DNA from: Marinomonas communis | GTDB lineage: Bacteria > Pseudomonadota > Gammaproteobacteria > Pseudomonadales > Marinomonadaceae | Reading direction: 5' to 3' | Assembly: GCF_004363305.1 (NCBI RefSeq) | Contig: NZ_SNZA01000002.1 | Span: 124,001 to 188,000 of the forward strand | Length of the DNA: 64,000 nt | Shown: positions 17,098 through 25,299 of the stretch, in pieces | Layout: every line of letters begins with the position of its first letter | Numbering within the stretch: position 1 is the stretch's first letter | The notes under the pieces: model-generated | Seen by the model: only the letters and a program-made list of their open reading frames with translations | Told to the model about the DNA's origin: nothing | Databases searched by the model: none | Made by a program: the position numbers and the translations under genes

Positions 17098-17712
17098 ATG
17101 ACTTTCAAAGCAAAAATGGGCATCATCGCAACGGGCTTATTTACAACGGGCACAATGTTAACCGCATTAACCTCTGCGTTACTGCTCACAAGCACTGCCA
17201 GCTACGCAAAAGACAAAGACCATAAAGATGACATCATGCGTCTTGCGCTGCAGTCCAGTGAAACCACTATGACACAGGCTATCGCGGCATTTCGTTCAAA
17301 CTATGCTGGCACCATTGTTGAAATCGAACTAGACGACGAAGATCACATGCTCGTCTATGAGATCAAAGCCATTAATTTAGACGCTGGTGAAAAGCACCAA
17401 GCTTCGTATACTTTAAACAACTTAACGGAAGTCGAGTATTACCATAAGTCTCTGAAGGTATTGGGCTTTAGTAAACTAGATGATGAAGATGTGGCAGCGA
17501 TCGAATCCGTCAACCAGCCTGGTGCTGTCTCCATTGATAAAGCCATTGAGATTGCTAACGCTCATAATTCATCACATATTGAGTCCATTGAGCTAGAACA
17601 CAAACGTGGCCTTACATACTATGAAGTGGAATACATCGACGGTTCACAGATGCGACGCCTATTAATCGACGCGGCGTCTGGAGAATCCATTCCGTCTATC
17701 AATCGTAAGTAA
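17098..17712 (+). CDS. exported PepSY-domain protein
   Basis: A protein of 204 residues with an N-terminal hydrophobic signal segment (about residues 10-37, ending near ASYA). Two PepSY-like units follow: residues about 52-100 (TMTQAIAAFRSNYAGTIVEI...LVYEIKA) and about 145-200 (SIDKAIEIANAHNSSHIESI...YYEVEYIDG). PepSY domains act in the periplasm, often as sensors or inhibitors beside two-component systems. That fits here: a response regulator and a histidine kinase follow on the same strand after a hairpin. Confidence 0.82.
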   Translation: MTFKAKMGIIATGLFTTGTMLTALTSALLLTSTASYAKDKDHKDDIMRLALQSSETTMTQAIAAFRSNYAGTIVEIELDDEDHMLVYEIKAINLDAGEKHQASYTLNNLTEVEYYHKSLKVLGFSKLDDEDVAAIESVNQPGAVSIDKAIEIANAHNSSHIESIELEHKRGLTYYEVEYIDGSQMRRLLIDAASGESIPSINRK

Positions 17713-17730
17713 TCATCATCCATGCAAATT

Positions 17731-17758
17731 AGCAGGTGCTCCCCACACCTGCTTTTTA
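17731..17758 (+). terminator. terminator or attenuator after the PepSY gene
   Basis: AGCAGGTG pairs with CACCTGCT, followed by five T residues, 16 bases before the response-regulator gene. It would let the PepSY protein be made in excess of the two-component proteins. Confidence 0.75.
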
Positions 17759-17773
17759 ATAGGTAAACAGCCC

Positions 17774-18463
17774 ATGCGAATACTGGTAGTAGAAGACGAT
17801 CAAGTCACACAAAGCTTTCTCAAAAAAGGCCTCACAGAACAAGGTTATCACGTTGTGGTCGCCAGCGATGGACAAGATGCGCTTTTCCAAGCACTAGAAG
17901 GTGACTTTCAGCTGATTATTTTGGATCGCATGTTGCCAAAATTGGATGGACTGACGGTTCTCAACACTTTGCGCAGTGCCGGACGAACTCTTCCTGTACT
18001 CATTCTGAGCGCCTTGGACTCTGTTGATGATCGGGTGAAAGGCTTACGTGAAGGCGGTGATGATTACCTCGTTAAACCTTTTGCTTTTGCTGAGTTACTG
18101 GCTCGCATAGAGATTTTGCTAAAGCGCTCCTCGCACCAACAACCTGCAGAGCACTCGGCCTTGACTGTCGGTGACCTCTCTATGAACTTAATCACCCGTG
18201 AAGTCTCGCGCCAAGGCCGCCCGATTACTTTACAGCCGAAAGAATTTCAGCTGTTGCGCTATCTGATGGAGCACCCGGGACAAGTGGTCACACGTACGTT
18301 ACTCTTTGAAGCTGTCTGGCACTATGACTTTGATCCTCAAACCAATGTAATTGACGTCCATGTGGCACGTCTTCGAAAAAAGGTAGAAAGCGATGACCTG
18401 GCTCCGATTCTTGAAACCATCCGTGGCGTCGGCTATCGACTGGTGGACAGCTCGGTTCGCTAG
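17774..18463 (+). CDS. OmpR-family response regulator
   Basis: A protein of 229 residues. The receiver domain has the acidic pair E7/D8/D9, the phosphoacceptor D51 (LIILDRMLPKLDG) and the conserved lysine in YLVKPF. The C-terminal OmpR/PhoB winged helix (about residues 130-225) ends with VIDVHVARLRKKV and IRGVGYRLV. It belongs to the group paired with QseC/PmrB-like kinases. The kinase gene starts inside its last 71 bases. Confidence 0.92.
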   Translation: MRILVVEDDQVTQSFLKKGLTEQGYHVVVASDGQDALFQALEGDFQLIILDRMLPKLDGLTVLNTLRSAGRTLPVLILSALDSVDDRVKGLREGGDDYLVKPFAFAELLARIEILLKRSSHQQPAEHSALTVGDLSMNLITREVSRQGRPITLQPKEFQLLRYLMEHPGQVVTRTLLFEAVWHYDFDPQTNVIDVHVARLRKKVESDDLAPILETIRGVGYRLVDSSVR

Positions 18464-19826
18464 CTTTGCTTGGCGCTTCACCGTTTTATTCACTGGTATT
18501 CTGCTGCTACTGATCTCAGCCATCATCTTTGTGCTGTACCAGCTCAGTATTGGGGAGATCAGCCGCAGTAAGCAACAACAGCTCAATCTGATCGCACAGC
18601 AACAACAGCTATTAGCAGAGCAACTCCAATACAGTGAGTTCTTACAACAACTCAGCCTGCAAGCGGAGCAAAGCCGTGACTGGATCATTGCTTATCAAGA
18701 TTCCCAAGCGGCCTTGGGGGATTTATCTCGTGTCCCCAATCACCTTCAAGGCTGCCCCGATGTATCCTCTTTCCTAGTCGCCCAAGGTGATGATCTGCGG
18801 GTTTATTCTGGCTGCATCGTGACGCTTGCTCAAGGCACGTTGCTGGTCGCGTTTGATGAAGAAGACCTGTATTTCTTACAACAACGGTTCATCAATGCCA
18901 GCCTCGTTTCACTCCTGTTGACCATTATTCTTGGGGCCTTTTCAGGGCGCTATCTTTCTAAGCAGTTACTAAGACGTATAAAAAGGTTTAACCAAACAGC
19001 CGCTGTTGTTCAAGGTGGCAACTGGTCTGCTCGGGTACCGTCAACGGGGCGTGGGGATGAATTTGATCTCTTGGCGAGTAACATCAACCGAATGCTGACA
19101 CAGTTAGAACACTCCTTCCAAGCGGTGTCTGGGGTAACCGATGCGATTGCCCACGACTTACGAACACCGTTAGGACGTTTGCGTTTGGCACTGGAATCCG
19201 CCATCACCCAAACACCGCAAGAGCCGATCACCGCAGCAACGTTAGAGCCTATGCTCAAAGAGCTCGACGACATCCTGCATACCTTTAGCTCGATGTTAGA
19301 ACTGAGTCGCTTAGAGCACAAGCAAGCACGCTCTTCCTTCCAAGAGGTTGATTTGCAACAGATTGCCGACGATGCCATCGAACTACTACAGCCTATCGCC
19401 CAAGATCGACAGCAAAGCATTCTCCTTGATGCATCCGGTGTTACAACAATAGAAGGCGATCGATCATTAGTCTTTCGCGCCTTGTTTAATACTCTTGAGA
19501 ATGCCAGTAAATATGGTGGAGACGGTGCCACATTGAAACTGTCATTAACCGCTACTGGCTTCACGGTTGCAGATAACGGTCCGGGCATCGCGACAGAATT
19601 TCACGATAAAGTTTTCCAGCGCTTATACCGTTTAGAGTCCAGTCGCACGACACCCGGTTACGGCCTCGGACTACCGTTAGTTAAAGCCATAGCAGAGTTT
19701 CATGGCGGTGATGTGGAGTTAAGCAATCTATCTCCTGGCCTCGCAGTCACCGTGCGTTTTAGAAAAGACAGATCTATTAGCGCGAATGGTAGGGAGACTG
19801 TTGGCACGACTGCTGCTTTCGATTAA
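18393..19826 (+). CDS. two-component sensor histidine kinase
   Basis: A protein of 477 residues with a first transmembrane helix near residues 28-50, a periplasmic sensor of about 110 residues, a second helix near 165-185, a HAMP linker, a HisKA domain with H254 in AIAHDLRTPLGRLR, and an HATPase domain (N box NTLENASKYGGDG, G1 VADNGPGI, G2 GYGLGLPLVKAI). The start overlaps the response-regulator gene by 71 bases. No later start in frame would keep the first helix, so I accept this long overlap. It may sense the PepSY protein or its ligand. Confidence 0.88.
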   Translation: MTWLRFLKPSVASAIDWWTARFASFAWRFTVLFTGILLLLISAIIFVLYQLSIGEISRSKQQQLNLIAQQQQLLAEQLQYSEFLQQLSLQAEQSRDWIIAYQDSQAALGDLSRVPNHLQGCPDVSSFLVAQGDDLRVYSGCIVTLAQGTLLVAFDEEDLYFLQQRFINASLVSLLLTIILGAFSGRYLSKQLLRRIKRFNQTAAVVQGGNWSARVPSTGRGDEFDLLASNINRMLTQLEHSFQAVSGVTDAIAHDLRTPLGRLRLALESAITQTPQEPITAATLEPMLKELDDILHTFSSMLELSRLEHKQARSSFQEVDLQQIADDAIELLQPIAQDRQQSILLDASGVTTIEGDRSLVFRALFNTLENASKYGGDGATLKLSLTATGFTVADNGPGIATEFHDKVFQRLYRLESSRTTPGYGLGLPLVKAIAEFHGGDVELSNLSPGLAVTVRFRKDRSISANGRETVGTTAAFD

Positions 19827-19865
19827 CGTATACCTATTCGTTTTTATTGAAGGCAGCACATCATC

Positions 19866-20678
19866 GTGAAGCAGGATGTTCTTTCGCTTATTGAGCAAAA
19901 TTACCCAACACTGTCGCCCTCGGCGCGCACCATTGCTAACTACCTACAGCAACACCCACTGGCAATTGTGAGTCAAACGTCTGCGGAAATCGCCGAACAT
20001 ACCCAGACATCTAAAGCGACTGTCAGTCGTTTTTTCCGCCAGCTCGGATTTGAATCACAACAAGATGCCAAACAGGCCCAATTACAACTGCGTCAACAGG
20101 GTGTTCCAGTGTTAACGCAAGGCCAATCCATCGATCAAACCGCGGAAGAACTAAAGAACCTATCCCTGACATTTGAAGGACTACGAACAGAACTACTGGA
20201 TGAAATTAGCGCCCAGTTAGCCAACGCAAGTCGTGTCACTTTAATTGGCTTTCGAAACTCTTACCCTGTTGCACTGCACTTCCGTCAGCAGCTACAGCAG
20301 ATCCGAACGTCAGTTCGGCTATTGCCCCAACCAGGGCAGACGTTAGGTGAAGATCTACACGATATTCTAGATGACGAAGTCATCGTACTGTTTGGCTTCC
20401 GCCGTAGAACGCGCATCTTTAAGAAGATTGTTGAAGCATTAGAAGGTCGCAACACCATACTCGTGACCGACCCGACTGGACAGGTCTACAACCAACAAGT
20501 CAGCAAAGTCTTGGTCTGTCACCTCGGCAACGACAACCCATTCTACAGCTATGCAGCCCCAATGAGTCTCGTTTCGATGCTGTGTAATCGCGTCTACAGC
20601 TACATTGGCGAAAACGCGCAATACCGAACCCAGTCTATTTCGAATCTCTACGATGACCTGGATGAAATGGAGTTGTAA
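19866..20678 (+). CDS. MurR/RpiR-family transcriptional regulator
   Basis: A protein of 270 residues. An N-terminal RpiR helix-turn-helix (LSPSARTIANYLQQHP...TSKATVSRFFRQLGF) is followed by a SIS domain from about residue 105 (RVTLIGFRNSYPVALHFRQQL) that would bind a phosphosugar or another small effector. The start is a GTG. The gene stands alone after the two-component genes. RpiR proteins often bind short palindromes, so it is one candidate for the TGAAAC-N4-GTTTCA sites in this window, but no such site lies before its own gene. Confidence 0.88.
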   Translation: MKQDVLSLIEQNYPTLSPSARTIANYLQQHPLAIVSQTSAEIAEHTQTSKATVSRFFRQLGFESQQDAKQAQLQLRQQGVPVLTQGQSIDQTAEELKNLSLTFEGLRTELLDEISAQLANASRVTLIGFRNSYPVALHFRQQLQQIRTSVRLLPQPGQTLGEDLHDILDDEVIVLFGFRRRTRIFKKIVEALEGRNTILVTDPTGQVYNQQVSKVLVCHLGNDNPFYSYAAPMSLVSMLCNRVYSYIGENAQYRTQSISNLYDDLDEMEL

Positions 20679-20685
20679 CAGGATG

Positions 20686-21726
20686 CTACGACTCCAACGC
20701 AGTAGAAATGGCTAACACAATCTCATCACTGGATGGGATACTCGCGTCCGAGCGCATCACAATATGATGTGGCTCATAAAGAGGTGTATAGCGATAAGGA
20801 ACAGTGAAGTAAAAAATGCCGACTGTTGGAGTATGCGTCGAAATAGCAATATTGCGAACGCCAGTATCCGGTGCAACCAGCAGAGAAGCTTGCGCTACTT
20901 TCTGCACCAACTCATCCAAAGGTAAGCATTCTTGGATTGAAAGGTTATCCTGAGCGGATAAGTCCTCTAAGAACTCGCCTTTCTCAAAGTCATTTTTGCC
21001 TTCCAAATAGACATGCTGATAATCGGGTAACGCAGCCATACTTTTCTCGATCACTTCGCGCATCTGATCTTTTGATAAGATCTTGTCTTTCATAGAAGCA
21101 CCATTGAAATACAGGATAAATGGCCGCTCTTTGTCACATACCAATTGATGATCAGGGTAAGCAAAATCCAAACGCATAGGTGGTGTGTGACCAAGGATGC
21201 GCAGCATATCAAGCATCACTTCCACTTCTGGCTGCAAATCAGAGCGGAATACGGCCACATCACAAAGTAACCTGCGAACAAAGCTTTTGTATGGAAATCC
21301 CATTTTTAGCTTAGCCTTACCAAATGCCATCATCCAGTGAGAGCGATTGGTACTTGCTAAGTCAAACATAATATCTTGTTCACCCAATGCTTTGATACAA
21401 GCCAGCTTTTCTTTAGTCCCTGCGGTTTTACGCATATCAGAGCCTGGCATGATACTCACGTGATCCACAAGATCTGTTGGCATACCGTATTGATAGTTGG
21501 ACACAGCAGCCAAAGTAATTTCCGCATTTGGGAAGAATTTTCGTGCCTCGACCAAAAACGGACGCACAATCACCTGATCGCCTAATGCAGCATGTCTAAT
21601 CACAGTGATTTTTTTGACTGCCTTCGGATCAAACTCATCAGCTAAGTATCGTCGTGCTTTTTTGTTTGCGTACGCACCACGTTCAAACCAAAGGTGCTTT
21701 AAACGATCTGGTGGAAGTTTTGTCAT
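20686..21726 (-). CDS. glycosyltransferase family 9 (heptosyltransferase-like)
   Basis: A protein of 346 residues with a GT-B fold typical of ADP-heptose:LPS heptosyltransferases. Seen are the N-terminal KKITVIRHAALGDQVIVRPFL block, the central PFILYFNGASMKDK strand and the LLVAPDTGVRNIAISTHTPTVGIF donor-binding segment with the conserved D-T-G. It probably adds a sugar to the LPS core or a related glycan. It stands alone and is convergent with the rpiR-type gene, with seven bases between the stops. Confidence 0.85.
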   Translation of the reverse strand: MTKLPPDRLKHLWFERGAYANKKARRYLADEFDPKAVKKITVIRHAALGDQVIVRPFLVEARKFFPNAEITLAAVSNYQYGMPTDLVDHVSIMPGSDMRKTAGTKEKLACIKALGEQDIMFDLASTNRSHWMMAFGKAKLKMGFPYKSFVRRLLCDVAVFRSDLQPEVEVMLDMLRILGHTPPMRLDFAYPDHQLVCDKERPFILYFNGASMKDKILSKDQMREVIEKSMAALPDYQHVYLEGKNDFEKGEFLEDLSAQDNLSIQECLPLDELVQKVAQASLLVAPDTGVRNIAISTHTPTVGIFYFTVPYRYTPLYEPHHIVMRSDASIPSSDEIVLAISTALES

Positions 21727-21826
21727 GTAAAGAGTCCGTGTCGAAAGCTATCAAATAATGATGAGATTTTACCGTTCAAGTGCAACGATGCAAAATGATA
21801 TGAAAAGGCTAGGCCCATAAAGAGGA

Positions 21827-22033
21827 TTAGGGTGTACTAGTCAGATCAGCAATCTGACTTACTAGCCCAGATAAAGTGGTCTCTAATGCGCCGCCATCTG
21901 AGCCAAAAACGATAGCGATGACGCCCGCAACACCTACCGCTATCACGGCGTACTCTGTTGCTGCCACGCCATCCTTGCTGGTTAAAAACTGCCCGAGTGC
22001 CATCATCAGCTTTTTATAAAGTATGGTAATCAT
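21827..22033 (-). CDS. Flp/Fap-type pilin, solitary
   Basis: A protein of 68 residues with the class IVb (Flp) pilin pattern: a short basic leader, then KDGVAATEYAVIAVGVAGVIAIVF, with the conserved glutamate and tyrosine at the start of the hydrophobic segment, and a short variable tail. Prepilin peptidase would cut just before the hydrophobic part. No tad/rcp assembly gene is near, so it either uses a machine encoded elsewhere or is a remnant. Confidence 0.85.
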   Translation of the reverse strand: MITILYKKLMMALGQFLTSKDGVAATEYAVIAVGVAGVIAIVFGSDGGALETTLSGLVSQIADLTSTP

Positions 22034-22111
22034 AATCCATTAAGTGCTATCAAATTGAGCTTATAAAACATAATTATTAACCTAATTTCTACAATAAGCA
22101 CCATTTTTATA

Positions 22112-22148
22112 AGAAAGACTGGCTTATCTTAAGAAGCCAGCCTTTTTA
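22112..22148 (-). terminator. hairpin between the oxygenase and pilin genes
   Basis: GGCTGGCTT pairs with AAGCCAG around an eight-base loop, just past the stop of the oxygenase gene. The T-rich tail on the minus strand is weak (TCTTTCTT), while on the plus strand five T residues follow. Confidence 0.6.
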
Positions 22149-22154
22149 ACATAC

Positions 22155-23144
22155 TTAACGATCTGCTTTGGCAAAGTTCGCTTGAATACGTTGATTCAAA
22201 AAGTCCTCTGCGCTGATTGGTTCATAGTGCTTGTTGGGCCCTTGGATCATCTGCGTTTTATTGGCTTGGCAGAAGAAGGCAACGGAGTAACGACTGCCGC
22301 AATATTCGTCCACACGAGGTAAACGCACACGGTGCAGATTGGATTTTAATTGGTCATCGCTCCAGCGCATCAACATATCACCGATGTTGCAGGTAATCAC
22401 ATCGGCAATAGGTGGTATGCTGGTCCACTGTTTCGTATCCGCATCTTTACCTGGACACACTTGCAGGCCACCATGACCTTCGTGCTGGAACAACAAGGTT
22501 AAGCAGTCAAAATCCGTGTGGGCACCTGCGCGCCAGATATTTCCCTGCTCAGTCACGCCTTCAGTTGGATAGTAGTGCAACAAGCGCAAGGTGCTTTGGT
22601 AATCGCTTTGTTTTGGATCGTGGGCTTTAGTGAAGAAGTCTCTCTCAAAACCTAACTTGTCTGCAAAGCACGATAGGACTTTCATACCGACTTCCCAACA
22701 CTGCTGTTCAAACGAAAGAATATTGTCTTGGAAGTTAGGTAACTCGCCCTCGGTCGGCCACAAGCCATCCATGTGGTATTGAGTAATTTGGTAGGACTCT
22801 TTCTCGTCTGCAGTGCCTGTTGATGGGCGAATCTGGCTGCGAGTTTCATAGCCCGCATTAACACCTTTTGGCCGAGGCCATTGGGCTTTTACATCATCGG
22901 GAAGATTGAAGAATCGGTCGGACTCTTTAAACGCTGCATCGATATCTGAACGAGCGATGCCATGGTTTTTAAGTTGGAAGAAACCAATTTCTGTCGCCGC
23001 ATGCCACAGTTCATCCGCGATTTGCTCGCGACGTTCTTCGAAGTTACTCAGGTCGATCACAGGCACTTCACGCTCTGCTTCAGAGCCAGCGCCACCGAAA
23101 GTGGATTCACGTTGTAGTTCTTCCAGAGCATAGGATTGAGTCAT
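22155..23144 (-). CDS. Fe(II)/2-oxoglutarate-dependent oxygenase, IPNS-like family
   Basis: A protein of 329 residues. An N-terminal DIOX_N segment (VPVIDLSNFEERREQIADELWHAATEIGFFQLKNHGI) is followed by the double-stranded beta-helix domain. The iron ligands are H209 and D211 (GAHTDFDCLTLL) and H271 (NLHRVRLP), with R285 in RYSVAFF for 2-oxoglutarate, so all key residues are present. The family includes isopenicillin N synthase, plant oxidases and thymine 7-hydroxylase. It is the last gene of an operon with a deaminase and a TauABC-like importer, close to urate genes, so a purine or pyrimidine base is a reasonable substrate guess. The start at 23144 follows AGGAG. Confidence 0.85.
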   Translation of the reverse strand: MTQSYALEELQRESTFGGAGSEAEREVPVIDLSNFEERREQIADELWHAATEIGFFQLKNHGIARSDIDAAFKESDRFFNLPDDVKAQWPRPKGVNAGYETRSQIRPSTGTADEKESYQITQYHMDGLWPTEGELPNFQDNILSFEQQCWEVGMKVLSCFADKLGFERDFFTKAHDPKQSDYQSTLRLLHYYPTEGVTEQGNIWRAGAHTDFDCLTLLFQHEGHGGLQVCPGKDADTKQWTSIPPIADVITCNIGDMLMRWSDDQLKSNLHRVRLPRVDEYCGSRYSVAFFCQANKTQMIQGPNKHYEPISAEDFLNQRIQANFAKADR

Positions 23145-23231
23145 ATTGCATCTCCTAAAAGTTCTGGAGCAATGACCCAGCTCCAATGGCCTGCCTGCTT
23201 CTACTCCGTTCGGTTAAATTGTCAGTTAGGG

Positions 23232-23711
23232 CTACCAAACGCCCTCATGTAGAGCCGCTGCCTCGTCTTCTAAACAAGGGCCGATGACTTCTACCTTACG
23301 TTGTCCCGCATCAAACACCGCTCGACAGGGTAAATCTAGTGTTGGGTTTTCCGGATGATTGCCGGTAATCGTTTTTAAACGTGCTTCACTTAGACCATAT
23401 ACCACTCGCCCAAGACCGGCCCAATAAGCCGCCCCAGCACACATCGCGCAAGGCTCAGCCGACACGTACATGGTGCAACGTGCTAAGAAATCGGGGCGAT
23501 AGGTTTTGCTCGCACGGGTCATCAGCTTTCTCTCTGCATGACCTGTCATATCTAAATCAGGCAAATAGCCATTTACTTGCGACATCAGCACTTCACCATG
23601 TTCATCCACTAAAATTGCTGCAAAGGGGTGAATACCCTGCTTCTTTGCATCATCTGCTAAAGCAAAGCTTTGGCGTAACAAAGCTTCGTCCTGTGGGGTT
23701 AAATTACTCAT
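23232..23711 (-). CDS. nucleobase/nucleoside deaminase (cytidine deaminase fold)
   Basis: A protein of 159 residues with the zinc site of the CMP/dCMP deaminase family: H58-A-E60 (proton shuttle E60) and PC88-x-x-C91. Relatives include guanine deaminase (GuaD), cytosine deaminase and TadA. The substrate is not certain. It sits between the importer genes and the 2OG oxygenase gene in one operon. The start at 23711 was preferred because it begins the conserved domain cleanly, 23 bases after the permease stop. A longer frame (from 23783) would overlap the permease gene. Confidence 0.85.
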   Translation of the reverse strand: MSNLTPQDEALLRQSFALADDAKKQGIHPFAAILVDEHGEVLMSQVNGYLPDLDMTGHAERKLMTRASKTYRPDFLARCTMYVSAEPCAMCAGAAYWAGLGRVVYGLSEARLKTITGNHPENPTLDLPCRAVFDAGQRKVEVIGPCLEDEAAALHEGVW

Positions 23712-23734
23712 AGTGTTCTCATCTTTAATCATCG

Positions 23735-24526
23735 TTATTTCTTCTTCGGTAAGCTCCAAGGGAACCACCACGCTTGAATCCACTGCACTGACTTGAATAG
23801 CAACAAGCTGGTCACTGCTAAGAAAATTAAGCCTGCAAATGCCTGCGGAATCTTAAAGAATGATGTCGAGAATTGAATGAAGTAACCCAGACCTTCTTCT
23901 GCTGCAACAAACTCCGCCACCACTGCACCAATAATCGCTAAGGTAATCGATACTCGTAGACCGCTGAAGATATGCGGTATGGCATAAGGAATACGGATCT
24001 GCCAAGTTTCGCGATAGCGCGGTGCACGAAGGGATTGGCTTAACTCGATCATTTCAGGTGGCGTTTCCAGCATGCCCGTGGTCGCGGAAACCACCAATGG
24101 GAAGAAGGTAATCAAGCAAGTGATCAATACGCGAGAGGGATCATCCGTACCAAGCAACACAATGATCAAAGGGGCTACCGCAACCACTGGCGTTGACTGG
24201 ATCACAATCAATACTGGGTACAATGTGCGGTTCATTAACTCAGAGCGAATCATGCCAATCGACAACGGCAAGGCGATCAATATCGACAAAGCGAAGCCCA
24301 TCAAAGCCACTCGAAGCGTTGCCCACAAATGCCCCATCCAACGGGAGAACTCCACATCAAAGAACGCTTTAATGATCGCTGACGGCGAGGGGAGGATGTA
24401 ATTGGGCACCTTGCCTACCTGACAAATCAGCTCCCATAGAGCAATCAACCCGATGAAGAACAACACTGGCGCAAAACGATACGCCTGTAGCCCGACCCAA
24501 GACTTAGGCTGGTACGTTTGGCTCAT
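23735..24526 (-). CDS. ABC transporter permease, TauC/SsuC-like
   Basis: An inner-membrane protein of 263 residues with about six helices and the BPD_transp_1 coupling loop (SLRAPRYRETWQIRIPYAIPHIFSGLR). The subgroup (TauC, SsuC, ThiX, HMP-type) imports sulfonates, nitrate, riboflavin or pyrimidine precursors. It overlaps the ATPase gene by 23 bases. Confidence 0.88.
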   Translation of the reverse strand: MSQTYQPKSWVGLQAYRFAPVLFFIGLIALWELICQVGKVPNYILPSPSAIIKAFFDVEFSRWMGHLWATLRVALMGFALSILIALPLSIGMIRSELMNRTLYPVLIVIQSTPVVAVAPLIIVLLGTDDPSRVLITCLITFFPLVVSATTGMLETPPEMIELSQSLRAPRYRETWQIRIPYAIPHIFSGLRVSITLAIIGAVVAEFVAAEEGLGYFIQFSTSFFKIPQAFAGLIFLAVTSLLLFKSVQWIQAWWFPWSLPKKK

Positions 24527-25295
24527 AAATATGTCCTCGAATTAAGTCAGTCAGTTCAGCAAAACGCGGTTCATTTATGGTTTTACTGGTACGTGGGCGG
24601 GGTAAATCTACTTCGATCAAATCCAGCACTGTGCCAGGGCGTTTACTCATCACCAAAATCCGATCTGATAGCAACACAGCCTCGCTGATCGAGTGAGTGA
24701 TAAACAGCACCGTTTTAGGATTCTCTTCCCAGATTTTTAACAGATCAAAGCCGATCTGCTCACGAGTCAGTGCATCCAACGCCGAAAAGGGCTCATCCAT
24801 CAGCAAAATATCGGGGTTTAGTAACAAAGCTCGTACAATGCCAACACGCTGCTGCATACCGCCCGATAGTTCATCTGGCATTTTGTCTGCAAACTGCGTC
24901 AAACCAGCCATTTTTAACAACTCATCAGTACGCTTTTCGTCTTCTTGGGTGTAATGCCCATATTTATGTTTCAACGGAAACAGGACATTTTTGCGCACCG
25001 TCAGCCAAGGAAGTAAATTGGCTTTTTGAAAAACAATACCCACATCGTCACGCGGCTCCGTTACTCGTCGGTTAAACACCGACACTTCACCATGAGAAGG
25101 GATCAATAAGCCAGACACCATGCGCAGTAACGTCGACTTACCACAGCCAGACGGCCCCACTACCGCCACAAACTCGTGACGATGAATATCTAAATCAATA
25201 TCTTGCACCGCCATCGGAGCACCAGGGCGAGGATCATAACGATGCCCCACCCCTTGCATACTGACGTAAGCGGATTTATTACTTACTTCTGTCAA
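24504..25295 (-). CDS. ABC transporter ATP-binding protein, TauB/SsuB-like
   Basis: A protein of 263 residues with Walker A GPSGCGKST, Q-loop VFQKANLLPW, signature LSGGMQQRVGI, Walker B ILLMDEPFSALD and H-loop THSISEA. The LLPW after the Q-loop is common to the TauB/SsuB/ThiZ group. It lies four bases after the binding-protein gene and overlaps the permease gene. Confidence 0.92.
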   Translation of the reverse strand: MTEVSNKSAYVSMQGVGHRYDPRPGAPMAVQDIDLDIHRHEFVAVVGPSGCGKSTLLRMVSGLLIPSHGEVSVFNRRVTEPRDDVGIVFQKANLLPWLTVRKNVLFPLKHKYGHYTQEDEKRTDELLKMAGLTQFADKMPDELSGGMQQRVGIVRALLLNPDILLMDEPFSALDALTREQIGFDLLKIWEENPKTVLFITHSISEAVLLSDRILVMSKRPGTVLDLIEVDLPRPRTSKTINEPRFAELTDLIRGHIYEPNVPA

Positions 25296-25299
25296 AATA

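Noticed and set aside
18393..18463. Frameshift between response regulator and kinase
   Set aside because: Both proteins are complete at their ends (GVGYRLV and an intact first helix), so a true overlap is simpler.
19010..19588. A 192-codon minus-strand frame
   Set aside because: It lies wholly opposite the histidine kinase HisKA/HATPase region and shows only shadow composition (Ser/Arg/Cys rich).
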